64,000 nucleotides of DNA, taken from Lanius collurio (lineage: Eukaryota > Chordata > Aves > Passeriformes > Laniidae). A program made the position numbers and the translations under genes. Location: positions 8,770,821 through 8,834,820 of the forward strand of contig JACBWW010000012.1 of assembly GCA_020086605.1 (NCBI GenBank), written 5' to 3'. Each line of letters starts with the position of its first letter. The stretch's first letter is position 1. Below are positions 48,813-61,660 of this stretch, one piece after another. The notes under the pieces are model-generated. The model searched no databases, was not told where the DNA came from, and saw nothing but the letters and a program-made list of their open reading frames with translations.

Positions 48813-51800
48813 CACCAACCACTGTGAAGAAAAAATTCCTGGCGTTTTGAACCAGCAGAAATTAAAAGTGCTGTGGAATGATTTGGTCACATCAGCAAAG
48901 CATTTACCAAATTTGGATGTCAGACTGCAGCAGTAAGTGAAACCAGAATTTGGCCCTCAGGCTGAACCTTATTTCCTTGACATCTATGGAGTGGGTGGAC
49001 AGATTAATGGGTGAGACTAGAGATATAGCTAAGCCCTTTCCTCTCCCTGCTTGATCCAAAAAGATGTGGTGAGTGCCTTTTTTTTCAGGTCATGATATGG
49101 TTTATATACTAATTTTCTCAGTATAGCATGGCCCAGAAATACCTTGCTCCTAGGACTACAGGCTGAGTACATCATAGTATCTGTACTTCAGCTTGCCTAA
49201 TTGTTTTTCACAGAACAGGTCACTTGTGATTGCTATAATTTTCCTCTCTGTTTCAAGCAGAAACTGCATTCACTGTCAGTCACAGATTCTTTATTTTTTT
49301 TTTTTTTACAGAAAGTTTAATAAGAAGTGTTAGGCCATTTACAGAGAAAATAAGTGAAAAATACAGTTTTCTTTGCTAAGGAAATGTCATTACAGACTTA
49401 GGGCTTTGTGCTGATCCTTGGAGTTAAGCATGTATATTTCTAATTCAAGAGTTTGAATACTGCTTAGGTATGGGAGCGTATAATTTTCTGTAATCTTGGC
49501 CTGTGTATTTTTCTTAAACTGGTACTTTATTATTTGGAGCTAGTCCATTTGTCTAAGTCCTTCTCATATTCCTTTCAAGCATACCCACATGGAAAAGTAA
49601 GCTTTTCTTTATCTTTAAGGCAATGGCTTGGATTTTTTTGTTTGTTTCCAGATCATATACAAATGAATTAATTGGGACTACTTGGTCTCGCTACTTGAAG
49701 TTCTAATTTATGTGTATTGTTTTGGAGTAAATTCATTCCCTTAGTAAGAAGAAAGATGGAGTTATGTAGGGAGAGCTCAGGGAAGTATCCTGAAAGAGAA
49801 CTGCTGAGATTGGTGGTTCCTGGTGACTCCCTGCACATTCCTCTCCTACAAAATTTCACTTGCTGATATGTGAATATATGATCTGATACTTGAGTTTATC
49901 TTCATCCAGGCAAAAAAAACTCTCTGTGATCTGCATCTGAAACTTAAAACTCCTTCACCCAGGGACTTGGACTGGACAGGTCTCCTGATGAGGTCCTCAG
50001 TACTGAAATGAATGCTGCAGGCAATATTATTTTATGGGTACTCACTCCAACTCGATCTCAATTATGGAATGTTCATAGTTGACAGAAATCCTCTGTTTAC
50101 CACCCTTCCTAGAAATCTACCTAACTTGTGTGAGACACAACAGTCCATCAGCAAAGGCAAGAGGGGTTAGCAGCTGGACTGTAATCCTCTGGGGCTTCTG
50201 GTGTGTGGGATAAGATGGCAAACACAAATTTTTATTTTTTTTTGGAGCAGTCATCATGGTGTTTGGTGTGGCAGGAGGACCATTTTCCTTGAGGTAGGGG
50301 TACATTAAGGTACTTTGGGAGTCAAAAACTCATAGTCTCTTTCTCCAGTATCTCTTGCTGGGCATCAGGGATTCACCTCTCCTGAGTTTAGATAATACCT
50401 GTGAAGAAGGTATTTAGAACTATGATGGACCTATTTTATACACTCATTCCAGAGTGGATATGTAAATGCTCCTGACTTCATTGGAGAGACTCAGCTGTAT
50501 TTCCCCAAGCATGGAGGAAGGGCAGGGGGATGCATCTGACTTTATATGCCCCGATTTATTTCCTCAGTCCTTTACCGCAGTGAAAGGACAGTGAACTTCT
50601 GCAAATGCAACAGCTAGATTTTTTTCCTTGTTTGTTTACAAATTAGAGCTCAGATCTTTTGGTTTGGTCCTCTTGAATTTCTTGGCCTTTGCCAATTTAA
50701 ATGCTTCCTTGTGTGATTATTACAGAGTATTAGAGTGGTTATATGTCAGGCTAGGAGGGCTGATGCTTCACTGAGCCAGCCTCAGAAGGTCATGGTAAGA
50801 AAGAGCACAGCAGGTATTTCTGAACAGAAGATGACCATTTGTTCAGGCCCTCTGCTTTAGTTAGGAGCACTGCTCTTTTGGTCTTGCTAAGGGTGTATGT
50901 CACTGCAGACCTGAATGATGCAACTCCCATTTTTCTGCTTTTCAACTTATCATCCTTTTCCATCATTGCACTAAACAATCAAGATTATTGTCATGTCAAT
51001 GACCACAGTTGTTGCACTAAGCAGTAACTTTTGAGGGGTGTGTGGAGTGGATTTTAGCAGCAATAATTTCCTTGACAGTGAGAAATCTAAATACAGTATA
51101 GATTTGGGAAAGCATTTACTGACAGCAGCATATAGCATGGTGCAGACAAGACAGAAACAAAGCACGTTGGGCTTTGCTTATATGGTCCATGCATGTTTTT
51201 TAGTCTCAGTTTTTAATCTATACAGGGTTTCCTGCTACAGCAATGTTGTGCACTGTCATATGTCAGTGATGTTTGCTGGAAATGACTTCCCAGAAGATCA
51301 GAAATGGTAATCTCTGTTCACAAGAAAAAGTACGACACCAATTTTTTAGTAACTCTAATGTGGTTTGAGTGAGATGATGAAGCTGTTCTGAGCAGTGGGA
51401 TTTCCCTGCTCATGCTCCAGGCACAGGGAAACTAGACCCCTGAAAGGTTTGAACTGGGTGACAAAACAGTTCCCTAGTTGAAGTTCTTTGGGTTCAAATA
51501 GATTCGGGAGTGACTGAAGTTTCCTTTCTGCATCTCTATTTTAGCTACTACCTCTGTGACAGTACAAGATAACTCAATTAATATAAAAAGATAAGAGTAT
51601 ATTAGAGTCCTGCGAGGAAAAAGATCCTAGACTGAGTCCCTTGTGCATAGAAGGATAATGGTAAGATAAAGCCCTAGTTAATTATATTGAAGAGGCAGAA
51701 AAACCTCACAACTAATTGTGATGTAGTTAAAAATATTTCTTTTTCTAAATGAACACTTAGTACTGATTGGGCTCCTGTTATTGTATCAGAGGATCTGGAT

Positions 51801-54800
51801 TACAAGGTCTAGACACTCACCGACATGTAGATCTGTCCTCAAATAAACATTACTTTGGAAAACTGCAGGTGTTTTGTTTGAGCTGTGGATATTGATGTAA
51901 GGGTGATGTAGGGAAGTCTTGGTTAGTATACTGTTTTGTGAGGTGCTGTTAATGTTAGAGGCAGCAGCAGCTTTAGAAGTACTGCAAAAATGCTTGATTG
52001 TGTTCTTGCATGCATGTACATGTGCTACTTCTCTTATTTCTTTGCATCTTGTCACATCTCATCTCTGACACAAAATCTTTGCTGAACACATACATTGTAT
52101 CTGACCTACAATGAGCAAGACTTAAGCCCTGAGACAGGGGAGAAGAGATATTTTTCCACGGACTCACAAAAATCAAACCACAGACATCTATCTGTAGTGG
52201 AGATCAAAAATCCACGGCACTTGCACAGAGATAACCACACGTGTTTCCCCCTCCCTCCTCAACACACATATGCACAAACACACAGTGCATTTGTCTGTGG
52301 TTGTGCACAGTTTCTGCAGCCGGGGATTCTCCTCACGAAAGGATGGTGTGAAAGGGCAGTTCTGTCACACTGTGAGATCTTCATAGAAATCCTGCCTGAG
52401 TAGCTGCCCTTGCTGAATCAGTGTCTGCCTCCATCAGCTTACCTTATTCCTTCATGTTCCATCCGTAATCAAGGTTACTGATAAAACTTGTGAAAATGAA
52501 TTAATTTTCCTGTTCAACTCATCTAAGGGAACTAAAGTAAAATAATGAGAATATGAGGGAAATACTGCTCTCAACCTACAGATCACCCAACATTCTCAGT
52601 AGAGAAACATCTAAAAGCTGCCTTCTAACTTGGTTGATATGCCTTTTATTTAGCTTGATGTTAATTTGCTAAACACTGTTTTGGTGTATGTGATTGTAGA
52701 ACATAAAAATGCAGTAGGTGGTTTATAGGAGATGAGAGCAAAAGAATACTGTCTTCTACGAGCTCTACATACAATGCATATTCTCCAAAGGGATGAAATT
52801 TCCCTCCAGCTAATGGGTAAACTGCAAAGTGAGGTACACCAGCAGCTTTACGGTTCGCTCTAACCTGCTCCTCCTACCCGTGCTTTGTGTTGGGTGTACA
52901 ACTGTTGCAAGTAGGTGGCACAGCTGTTTGCGTTGACTGGCTCAGTACCTTTGGGATACAGACAGCACAGTTAACGTTGCGAGATGAAAATGGCATCTAT
53001 ACTTTAATAAACTCATTCTACTTCTTTGTGAGCAAAAAGGGGGAGACTGGGGCCGGGGGGAGAGACAAGTTGCCAGCTTGACTATATCTGTATTAGTGGC
53101 ACTGCTCAAATCACACGGTGGTGGCTAATGCTTGCAAAATCCTGACTAGCATTTGAAAGGGTAACATCAGTTTATTATTGCTGCAGTAGCTGTTAACTTT
53201 ATGAAGATTTCCTGTGCACCTGCCTGCTACCACATCTTTAACATATATGCATATTTATACAACTTAGGCAACATATGTTTGATGATTTTTGTCATTTATA
53301 TTTACTACAGTATGGATAGCAATTAAAAAATAACCATGTTCACTGTGATGAATTGGTGAAATTCCTGGAGAAGTAGAAATTACATGAAGAATCTGAAGAT
53401 ATGGAACAAGGTAAAAGGCATGTAAAAAGCTAGTTTGTCAGTTGGAATATAAAAACACAGGCGTGTGACCAATGTGTGTCTGTATATATAAAACCATAAA
53501 AATGACAGGGAAGAATATGCTATTTCATTTAGAGGTAAAACAAGAGAATAGATAGTATAGAGTGGGATATTTTCTCTTTTTGTCCGCCCTTTATGGAGAA
53601 ATGTTGAGTTGTGTTGTAGGGGTGATGAAGGAGGATGACATTTGCTGCAGAGATGGTGTTGCTCTCTTCCCCAGTTTCATGTGTTTTGAATGTAAAAGGG
53701 ATGTATTTAATTGCAGATGCAAGTACAAAGACAAATGTTGAGTTGGACCTGCTTGATGATAAAATCCTGTGTCTAACTCATTCTGGCAGAAGATCAGGCA
53801 GGTCTCCTGAGCCCCAACTCAGATGCCAAGACCAGAGGGGGCCAATGGAGAGGAGTTTGGGGAGTGGTCCTTAGAAGTAGCCAGTTTAGGGGAAACCTCA
53901 GGCTGAGGTCTGTATTTGGTGTGTCTGAGTTAAAAATAGTGGAAGATCTGAGGGAGGGGGTAAGTTTTGGATATTAGCCCAAGGAATCTGTGTGGGCACA
54001 TGCACAACAGCACCCACACTGTGTATGAAAGTGAGATAAGCACACGTGATTTCTACTCAGAATGTAGGTGCCAGCTTTTTAGAGAGAATTTCTTACCATG
54101 TGGCATATTATCATATTTGAGACCTGCTCATCTCTGTAAAAAGACAGAGGATAGTGGGCTGTGCAGAAATGGAGTGAGACAGTGGAAACACACGTAGTGG
54201 AGCTGTGAAAACTGATATGGGAGTGGAAAGAAACTTAGAAAATTAAAGAGAAAAATGGAGAAGACTAAGAAATCTAGATCTTGTCCTGGAAGTAGTATTT
54301 TTGATATCACTGTGGTGATTTGCTGGAATAATTTATTCCACTTGTTAGAAAGATGCACTAAATTAGCCTTGGGGTGCCTTTGTTACCCTCCTGTGACACG
54401 AAATTAACTGCTGCTGTAGTTTCTCACAGAGGGTAGAGCAGCTCTAGGTCAGCCCCCATTTAGACTCTCTGCAGATGTCCAGAAATGCCCCGACTGACAC
54501 CGCTGTGCTCCGAGCAACACAGCATTACCCCCAGTGGTGCCATTTGAAGTAAACTAAACTGCACAGCAAATGCTTTACCCACTTCAACAAACAGGAACAT
54601 TTACTGACTGTTGCTTACCCCTGTACCAGCAGTTGGTGCATATGAGGCAGCCGCCTGTGCCTCTGGAGCATTCCCTTATGCAGAGTGCTCCTAAAGCAGA
54701 GAGCTCTGCTGGCATTCGGACTGTTTTATATTAGCAGGGTGGCTCAAACTGGCCTCAGCAGAGCACGAGATATGTCACATCACTTGAAACTACATCTCTG

Positions 54801-55462
54801 GGTGGTTTTTTGGCATGTTTGTCAAGGCAGGTGACAACATCTTTACACATTGATTTTAATTTGTATTGAATAAGAAGCTTTGAGAGTGAGACTGTATCAG
54901 CTGCTTAGTGAAATTCATGCTACTTCAACGTTTTTTTCTTCCCTCAGTACTTTAGCAATTATATCAGAGGAAAAAGCCCTGAAGAGAATCAGATTTGGGT
55001 TTAAAAAAATTGCCTGTGTGCCTTAGGATTGACAACTAGTAGGCCAGCATTTAGCCCAGTGCAGTACAAACCTGCTGATATATTAAACCCCAACCTGGCA
55101 TTTATAATAGAAATACAGTAAGCCTTTAACTATAACGACACTAGCAGGTGTCACCACAATAAAGATAACAGCTTCCCCATGAACAAATATTAGATTAAAG
55201 AGATCAATCAATCTGTATCTTAAATTCCAGACCCAGCGTGATCTCTACCAGTAAAAAAAAAATAGCTTCTACTTTTTCTGTGCATTTTAACAGGTGAAAG
55301 ACCTCTTGATTGTTCCATTTTTTTTCAATAACTTGAGAAAATAGGCATTTTTCTTTTTCCTTCTGTTGCAGACTGTTTATGTAAATTATACAGAAAATGT
55401 TTGTGACCTAAAGATACAAACACTTATTGATTTTAAACCTTGTGGCAGGCTGTGGCAGTTTT
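48813..55462. other. Non-coding segment, no gene recognised
   Basis: About 6.6 kb with only short chance frames. T14 then ACAG lies at 49294-49311. Near 50455-50510 a TGTAAATGCTCCTGACTTCA phrase weakly recalls the old palindromic repeats found elsewhere in the window. Three G runs occur at 53039-53060, one short of a G-quadruplex motif. The stretch 54470-54800 is somewhat GC-richer with scattered CpGs. Confidence 0.45.
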
Positions 55463-55494
55463 CAGGTGAGCAGGTGGTGTGAGTCATGACTCAC
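55463..55494. promoter_or_regulatory. Palindromic AP-1 site beside two E-boxes
   Basis: GTGAGTCATGACTCAC (55479-55494) is a perfect 16-bp palindrome made of two overlapping AP-1 sites, TGAGTCA and TGACTCA. Two CAGGTG E-boxes sit just before it, at 55463-55468 and 55471-55476. The compact grouping suggests an enhancer-type element; activity is unknown. Confidence 0.4.
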
Positions 55495-57804
55495 TACGCT
55501 GTCTCCTCCAGGAATGCCAAAAAAACCCTCTCAAAACCTGGGGTAACATCAAGTACTCGGTGCTCCTGGGATATGATCAAATTATCTGTGGGAATAGCGC
55601 ATTCTGCCCTTGTTCTTTTTTTTCTCCTGTTGCTGTTAGCCTACTCTGCTACCAACAGCACCATTTTCTCAAAAACTGTGGAAAGTTACTACTTTTATTC
55701 TTCCTCCTTTAGTATTCTGGGCCATGTATCCAAAGGTGTGAAGTGACTGCTTGCTGCCCTTGAGTCAGGATGATTCAACTCAGCCCAAGCACGGACTGCA
55801 GAGTCACTGTAAGGGCTGAAGGTGACAGAAGTCCAGCTCTCCTACATACAACTGAATGCCATTCTACTTGCTTTCCCTCTTGATCCTCCATCACCCATCA
55901 AACACAGTGCCTGAGAAAAGCAAGTCCAGGCTATGATCCTCTGCACTGTAGAACCAACATCTTTCCATATTCACTCTTGGAGAGGGACCATGTATGGTCC
56001 CTGGAGCACAGTCCCTGACCTTCATGTGGAACAGCAATAACTCTGGCTTTTACCCATTGTTTCTACTGAGTTATAGCATTGCTCTCATCTTGATTACAAC
56101 TCAGTTTTGGCTCATAGAGGCTGTATTCTGAGATTTTATGCAGGAATTACACTAAGATTTTGAGACCTGTTTTAGTAACACCTTTGAGTATCAGTAGTGG
56201 TATCTGATTCTGCTCTTAAATGTACCTGAGTAAAAACTCAGAGACCTCTTCCTTCAAAAACACAGCACGTAAAAAGTATAAGAGATAAAAAATCCAGTGG
56301 TAGCCTTTTGTGATGGAAGAGACCAAGTAGTGAGGGAAACATGCTAGAATAGCTGATCTACAAGGTCCTAGAGAGATGCTCTTATCCCAGTGCAGAGAAC
56401 CTGCTGAATGATTAAATTTGGTCTGTTTTGAATGTGTTCTAGACCGCATAAGGAGAGCTTTTGTGCAGAATAGTTTCCACATTAGATAAACATGGAATGA
56501 ATGTTGTTTTAATATGTACTCTCTGCTTTATTTTTCAGTAGCAAACATATGGAAAAGATACAGATAAAGTAGATCTCTCTAAGAAAATTAAGTTAATTGA
56601 TCCTTGAAACATTTAGGTTGAGCTCTTTGAAATCTATTTTATGAACTAAAACAAGTTGTTTTCCTCTAGATTAAACTCAAAGTGGAAGCCTGTGCAACTT
56701 CAGAGCCATTGCAGACATGCTCTTACAAGGAGTGTGTAAATGTGGGGAAGCCTGATCAGTGATATTTAAATGACCAGTAAGCACACTTATATTTTCACCT
56801 TTTTTTTTCCTGAACCACAAAATAAGGAATATTTTATTTGAAATAAAATATGTGCAATACTTGGGTATCTCCTCTTCGAAAATAATTCAGGATTAATTTT
56901 TTAATCCTTTAAGTGGACTTAGGCCATGAGAACTTTAAGGGTTTCATAGCAGTCCCAATATTTGCACTTACAAAACAGCTATTCAGCTTCCTTCTCTTCA
57001 TGTTTTTCCATGCCAAACCAACTTTCAGTTTACTCAAATGATGTGTTCATATCACATTTAAAAAGTCCCAGAAAGTTTATCTATCAGAGTATCTGTTTTG
57101 CGATGATGAATGATGACTGCAAGGCATGTCTGTGAAGACCCCGCTTCAATGCTTTTACAATAGAAGATGAGGATGGGGAAAGCAATTTCGATGTGACTCT
57201 ATGGAGACCCCATTACCAGACCATTACAACTGCAGACTAATTGAAGAGCAGGAACATGCAGAACCATGCCTTTGGTGGTACAGTTACAATGTCATATTAA
57301 TATGTCAAAATATTTCTAATGCCAGGCACCAGGTTTTTTTTTTTTTTTTTGCCATTATTAATAATAGAGAGCAGTATTTTGTATTTCCTTGTTCATTTAG
57401 TCCCACTGAACAGGGAAGGGACTCCTTGCTGCATGCAAACAGACCTGACATTGTATAAGGCTGTGGGCAGAGGTGCAGAGGTCAAAGGCCACTTTATGTG
57501 AAAGGATGAGATATTGCAGAGAACTGCATGCTGTTTCCTCTCCAAACCTTCACATTGCACTATATTTTACAATTTTAAAGTTCAAAGGAGAATAAAACTA
57601 AGCATAACTCCAACTTATCGGTGTTTTAATGAGAACAGCCCAGTGCTGCATCTCAAATTCTCCAAATTTAACCACAAAATTCTATAAAATCTTCCTTAAT
57701 TCAAAGCTCAGTCCTGCATGTGCGTGTATTACTGCACATTTTTATTTGCTAAGGAGCATGCTGTCAAGCCAAATTATATATCAGGAGTGACCTGGGCCAG
57801 TGGC
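55495..57804. other. Non-coding segment with a T18 run
   Basis: No gene is recognised. A run of 18 T lies at 57333-57350. The 77- and 86-codon frames near 55479-55746 are hydrophobic because the DNA there is T-rich. Confidence 0.5.
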
Positions 57805-57880
57805 ACCATTTTCAAAGCCATTTAGGTGCAAAAGAATGCAGATGGTTACCTAGATTTAGCCCACTGAAGCAGTAAGAAGT
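57805..57880. repeat. Ancient amniote palindromic repeat fragment
   Basis: CATTTTCAAAGCCATTTAGG, then GTGCAAAAGAATGCAGATGG and TTACCTAGATTTAGCCC, follow a remembered reptile repeat: TTTTCAAAGGCACTTAGG, CACCTAAAGATGCAGATAGG, TACCTAG. Confidence 0.5.
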
Positions 57881-58187
57881 ATATTGCAGCATCTTGTGTT
57901 TTGGTGTTAGGACATCGAGAGTTGCAGGTGATTAGATAACAATTGGAGTCTTGTTATTTTTTAATGGAAATGTCTGTACTTAGCTTAATTATACAGGTCT
58001 AGTCCCTTCTAAACCAAGCTTCAATGGTTTCAGAATAATTTTATTAGCAAAACTACTATAATTTTTTTTTTCAAAATACTTATCTAACTGCTTTAAAATT
58101 TGTAAAGATTGTGCAATGTATTTAATGTACATGCCCTATACATTTTTTATTTCATCTTTTGAAGAAATCCTGTTTCCAGGAACAACA

Positions 58188-58240
58188 ATGTAAATCCAGT
58201 GAGTTGGTGGCAAACTCCATTGACTTCCATAGGGAGTTTA
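58188..58240. repeat. Ancient amniote palindromic repeat fragment
   Basis: GTAAATCCAG, then GGCAAACTCCATTGACTTCC and ATAGGGAGTTT. AAACTCC and GGAGTTT form the arms around a TTGACTTC core, as in repeats built on ACTCCCATTGACTTCAATGG. Confidence 0.5.
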
Positions 58241-60789
58241 ATAGAGTTTAATCATACCTTTTTAATAGCTTTCTTCTCATTGACTTTATTTTTTAAACTT
58301 GACAGTCTTTTAAGTAATAGAGTTCTCAATTTTTCTTTGCTTTTGCCTGTATTTATTTTGTTTATTTCCTTACTGAAGAGCACAGAGAAACTTTTTCAAA
58401 AGTTTCAAATAATTCAGGTCCCTGAGCACTCATACAGTTTTTGCTGTCCTCTGCTGTACCTTTTAAGTTTCTGTAATACCCTTTTCAATGTTTTACCCAT
58501 TATTGTGAATGTGGCCTCCTGATCAGCTGCTTATGATCTGTTTGCATAGCTAATAATTGTTCCTCTCTTAGTGTTGGTGGCTTAGTGTTTTATCTGCCAC
58601 AAATTTGTTGGAGGTCTTCTCTGAACACTTTAATCCAAGGACTGCATCTCTTGTCTTTGTGTTGGACAAAAAGATTCATAAGCTATGACATTTTTCATGG
58701 CTCCTACTTGCCTGGGAATTAATGGCAAAACTCTGATTGCCTTCAAATGATAAAAGCAATAGAGGGCAATGTAAAGCCATAGAGTTATAAAGAATGAGAA
58801 GGATTATGAAGGTGAGTTTATTAGAGAATGGAATTATCCCTCTTTTGGTAAGACTTAAAAGTCTCCCTGTTGCTTTCTTTATTGAAAAATCAGTGCCCTT
58901 GTAGCTCCCAAGAAGAGTCACCATTACAGAGCAATGTGGTACTTCTGTGTACAATTTCATTCACCCCATTCCAGAAAGTGTTTATTTTTTGCTGTAGGCA
59001 TTAAACATTAATAATACGTTCTTGCACAGAGGAGAGATGAATTGACATTTTCAGACACAGAATTGTATCCTAAAATTCTGCATAGTGTCAGCTCTGCTTA
59101 CACTTACTTGCTTCAATTTTTTTTCTGTGCTTTTGTTTTATTGCTGTTACTTTCTAGTGCAAGGGAAATTTTTTTTTAGATAAATCTTTTCAGTGTCTAA
59201 AAATACTGTTGAACTGGTGACTCTAAGACAAAAAAATCTCCTGTCCCTGTAGAAGGATTATAAAAGTTTCAATAGTTCAAATTCCTCAATGCTCACAAGG
59301 CATCTTAAATATAATTTGGAGGAAGACAATATGATCTCCATGTGGTGGTCTTCTTGAGCTTGTAGCTTTTCATCACTCTCCAAGACCTTAAACAAAGATA
59401 TTAGCTATCGTTTCTTATGTTTTAGTTTTAGGACTGAACATTTTGCTGAAATGAAATTCAATTGAATTTAAAGAACTCCCTTAATTTAAATGCCTCAACA
59501 GTGTCCCAGCAGGAACCGAGGAACTGGGTTGGACTGCAAACACTGGTAAACAAAATCTAGAGAAAGCTTGGGGTTTGTACACTATTTTTTTTCCTCTTGC
59601 TTTTCACATTATTGAAAATGTAAGCTGTCTTACCCTGCCGACCAGCCTCATTTAGTACATAACAACAGAAAGAGAAAATGAGTGCATATTTGAAATAGTG
59701 GATTGCAGAAGGAAAACGTAATAATCTCTTTTCTAAGTCTCAGCCATTACTCTCCTTCCTGACTTCCAACAACCATGTTGCTGTGGCAGAATCAGCTATT
59801 TAGTAATATTATTTCTAGATGCAAATATTGAGAAGTAACAAAAATATCTTCTATTTGATGGCATTATTACTAATACAGTTCATAATTTTAATTTAGATGT
59901 GGGTCTTTGGCTTCCTATTACCCTTGAGAGCTTCTGGGCCAAATAGCTGCCATGCCTTTGGCCCAGCTCAGACCCTAGCTTTGACTGCTGTGGCGCTAAA
60001 CTGATTTACAATAGCTGATGATTTGGTCTGCTATGCTTGCTTCAAGTAAACTCTGTCCCTTGAGGCCTGACTTGCAGTGCCAGAGAGCTCCCTCAGCTGC
60101 CACTGACTCGTTGGAAAGCTGAAGTCACTCAGTATTTTGCACAGTTCTGTCTCTGGGCCTTGTCCTCTCTATGTCAAATTTGCTTTCTGCATCAAATCCA
60201 GCTTTCTAATTAGGCTTTCTTTCACTAATATTTAAGCATTTTAGTCTGACTTGCCAAAGCAGTCTGTAGTAGCAACAAACACTTTTGAGAACATGTTTTG
60301 TAAATTTTGGCTTACATTATCTGTATAGTTTAGCATCATTGTTTTCTATTTTTTTTTTTTTTTAGGTACATCCATTATATATCTATATCTACTTAAAATT
60401 CAATAAAATTTATTCCAAGAAGGATAGAGCCAGATGCTAAGTTAAACCAAAAAAAAAATAAATCAAATAAAGATTTAATTAGCAGAGGAAAAAAGTCAGG
60501 GAAAATAACCTTCTGGAAAATAGCAAAATCAGTAGAAGTGTAACAGCATTCTAATATGTTAGCATACTACCATCTTATATTTGTATTTCATATATGCTTT
60601 TATAGCCATCAACACAAAACTCGTGTGCTGCAATTAGCATATTTTCTGTAGTGAATTGTCATGTTCTAGCACTGCTAATGAACATGGAGAAGGTGTACCT
60701 ACTGTAAACCATTGCTGAGGAAATAAAAAGCGCTCTTTAGAATTACTGCTAGTTCATTTTTTCCTCTCCTTTTTCCTCTCCCCCATTAT
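58241..60789. other. Non-coding segment, nothing certain
   Basis: No gene is recognised. T15 lies at 60349-60363. A 16-bp AT palindrome, AAATTCAATTGAATTT, lies at 59454-59469. The phrase GGAAAGCTGAAGTCACTCAG near 60112 may be another old repeat remnant. Confidence 0.45.
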
Positions 60790-60829
60790 TTTTCTTTCTT
60801 TCTTTTTATTTTTTTCTTTCTTTCTTTGG
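60790..60829. repeat. (TTTC)n pyrimidine microsatellite
   Basis: Two blocks of TTTC units are separated by TTTTATTTTT. Confidence 0.85.
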
Positions 60830-60981
60830 GAAAAGCCTCTATTATTACCTGTGGTAGGCTCTGTACTCTAGCATGCTATTTTGTTGATTGCACTGCCCTC
60901 AGACAGTGCACATTTGAATCCCATTTGTGGCAGGGCTGCCAGTGCTGGGATTCAAAGTCAGAGCCTCTTAGGGTTACAGCC

Positions 60982-60999
60982 CTGCTGCTGCTGCTGCTG
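60982..60999. repeat. (CTG)6 trinucleotide repeat
   Basis: Six perfect CTG units, the only notable triplet repeat in the window. Confidence 0.9.
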
Positions 61000-61083
61000 T
61001 GTGAGTGGAAGCGTCTAATACCACTGGCATCAGAGACAGGCTGATAAAGAGACAAGGTGATCTGAAGAGAGCACACATGGAAT

Positions 61084-61195
61084 TTTCCCCCTTTTTCGTT
61101 TTTCTTACCAGGAAGATAAAGGAGATGAGAGTAGGTTGATATTTGATGAATTGGTTTTATTCAGAGGAGTGCTATCATTTTTATGTCCTTTTTGA
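61084..61195 (+). other. Strong 3' splice site with short open frame (candidate)
   Basis: A 23-nt pyrimidine tract (TTTTCCCCCTTTTTCGTTTT and on) ends TTCTTACCAG at 61111. The frame starting at 61112 is open for 27 codons (opening EDKGDESRLIFDELV) to a TGA at 61193; the other two frames stop early. No good donor follows before 61568, so it would have to be a terminal exon. The peptide is not recognised. Confidence 0.25.
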
Positions 61196-61260
61196 AAATG
61201 CACCCACAGTGTCTGAATTCCCGTTAACGCAAAGTTCAGATAAAGCTGATGAAAAGCAGC

Positions 61261-61292
61261 TGCCATCTCGATAGTTGCCATGGCAGATGGCA
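61261..61292. promoter_or_regulatory. Nested inverted repeats with an RFX-like motif
   Basis: TGCCATCT (61261-61268) pairs with AGATGGCA (61285-61292). Inside lies the 10-bp palindrome TGCCATGGCA (61276-61285), part of GTTGCCATGGCA, which differs from the RFX X-box palindrome GTTGCCATGGCAAC at only two terminal bases. Confidence 0.4.
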
Positions 61293-61534
61293 TCAGCCTT
61301 TATGCTTTTATCAGTATTAGTATCAGAACACACTCTGTGTTCCAAGCTGAGATAAAAATCATTGAAGCTGTACCTGGAATAGGCAGATCAACACTGCAGG
61401 TCCCACACAGTTTTGAATCTTTTCAGAACAGTCTGCATAAAAGCTAGAGACAACACATTCTTGTTATTCATTAGTTCAGCAATGCTGATGGTATTTTGTA
61501 AACTTCACAGATGAAGCAGCCTTTCTAAAGAGCT

Positions 61535-61652
61535 GCTGCCTCCCTTCCTTCTTCCCTCCCACCCCCAGGAATGCTGAGGCTTTGAAAAGAAAAGCTACAC
61601 ACAGACACAGACACACAGACACACAGATGAGAAAAATAAGTGGACAGTGAGT
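61535..61652 (+). other. Candidate 78-nt exon with strong splice sites
   Basis: An almost pure pyrimidine tract from about 61536 ends CCCACCCCCAG at 61568. A donor, ACA|GTGAGT, begins at 61647. The 78 nt between (61569-61646) are a multiple of three, and one frame is open throughout (NAEALKRKATHRHRH...), while the other two stop early. Much of the unit is an ACACAG microsatellite, which argues against a conserved protein exon. It could be a lncRNA exon or chance. Confidence 0.25.
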
Positions 61653-61660
61653 GGACAGTG
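61597..61660. repeat. (ACACAG)n microsatellite and 11-bp tandem repeat
   Basis: CACACAGACACAGACACACA runs on to 61626. Shortly after, AGTGGACAGTG occurs twice in perfect tandem (61639-61649 and 61650-61660). Confidence 0.85.

Noticed and set aside
53039..53060. G-rich stretch as a G-quadruplex
   Set aside because: Only three runs of at least three G separated by loops are present; a fourth is lacking.
53826..53848. CTCF-like ACCAGAGGGGGCCA
   Set aside because: Alignment to the CTCF core needs a deletion and still leaves several mismatches.
57111..57190. GATGATGA resembling a C/D snoRNA C box
   Set aside because: No D box at the right distance and no terminal stem.
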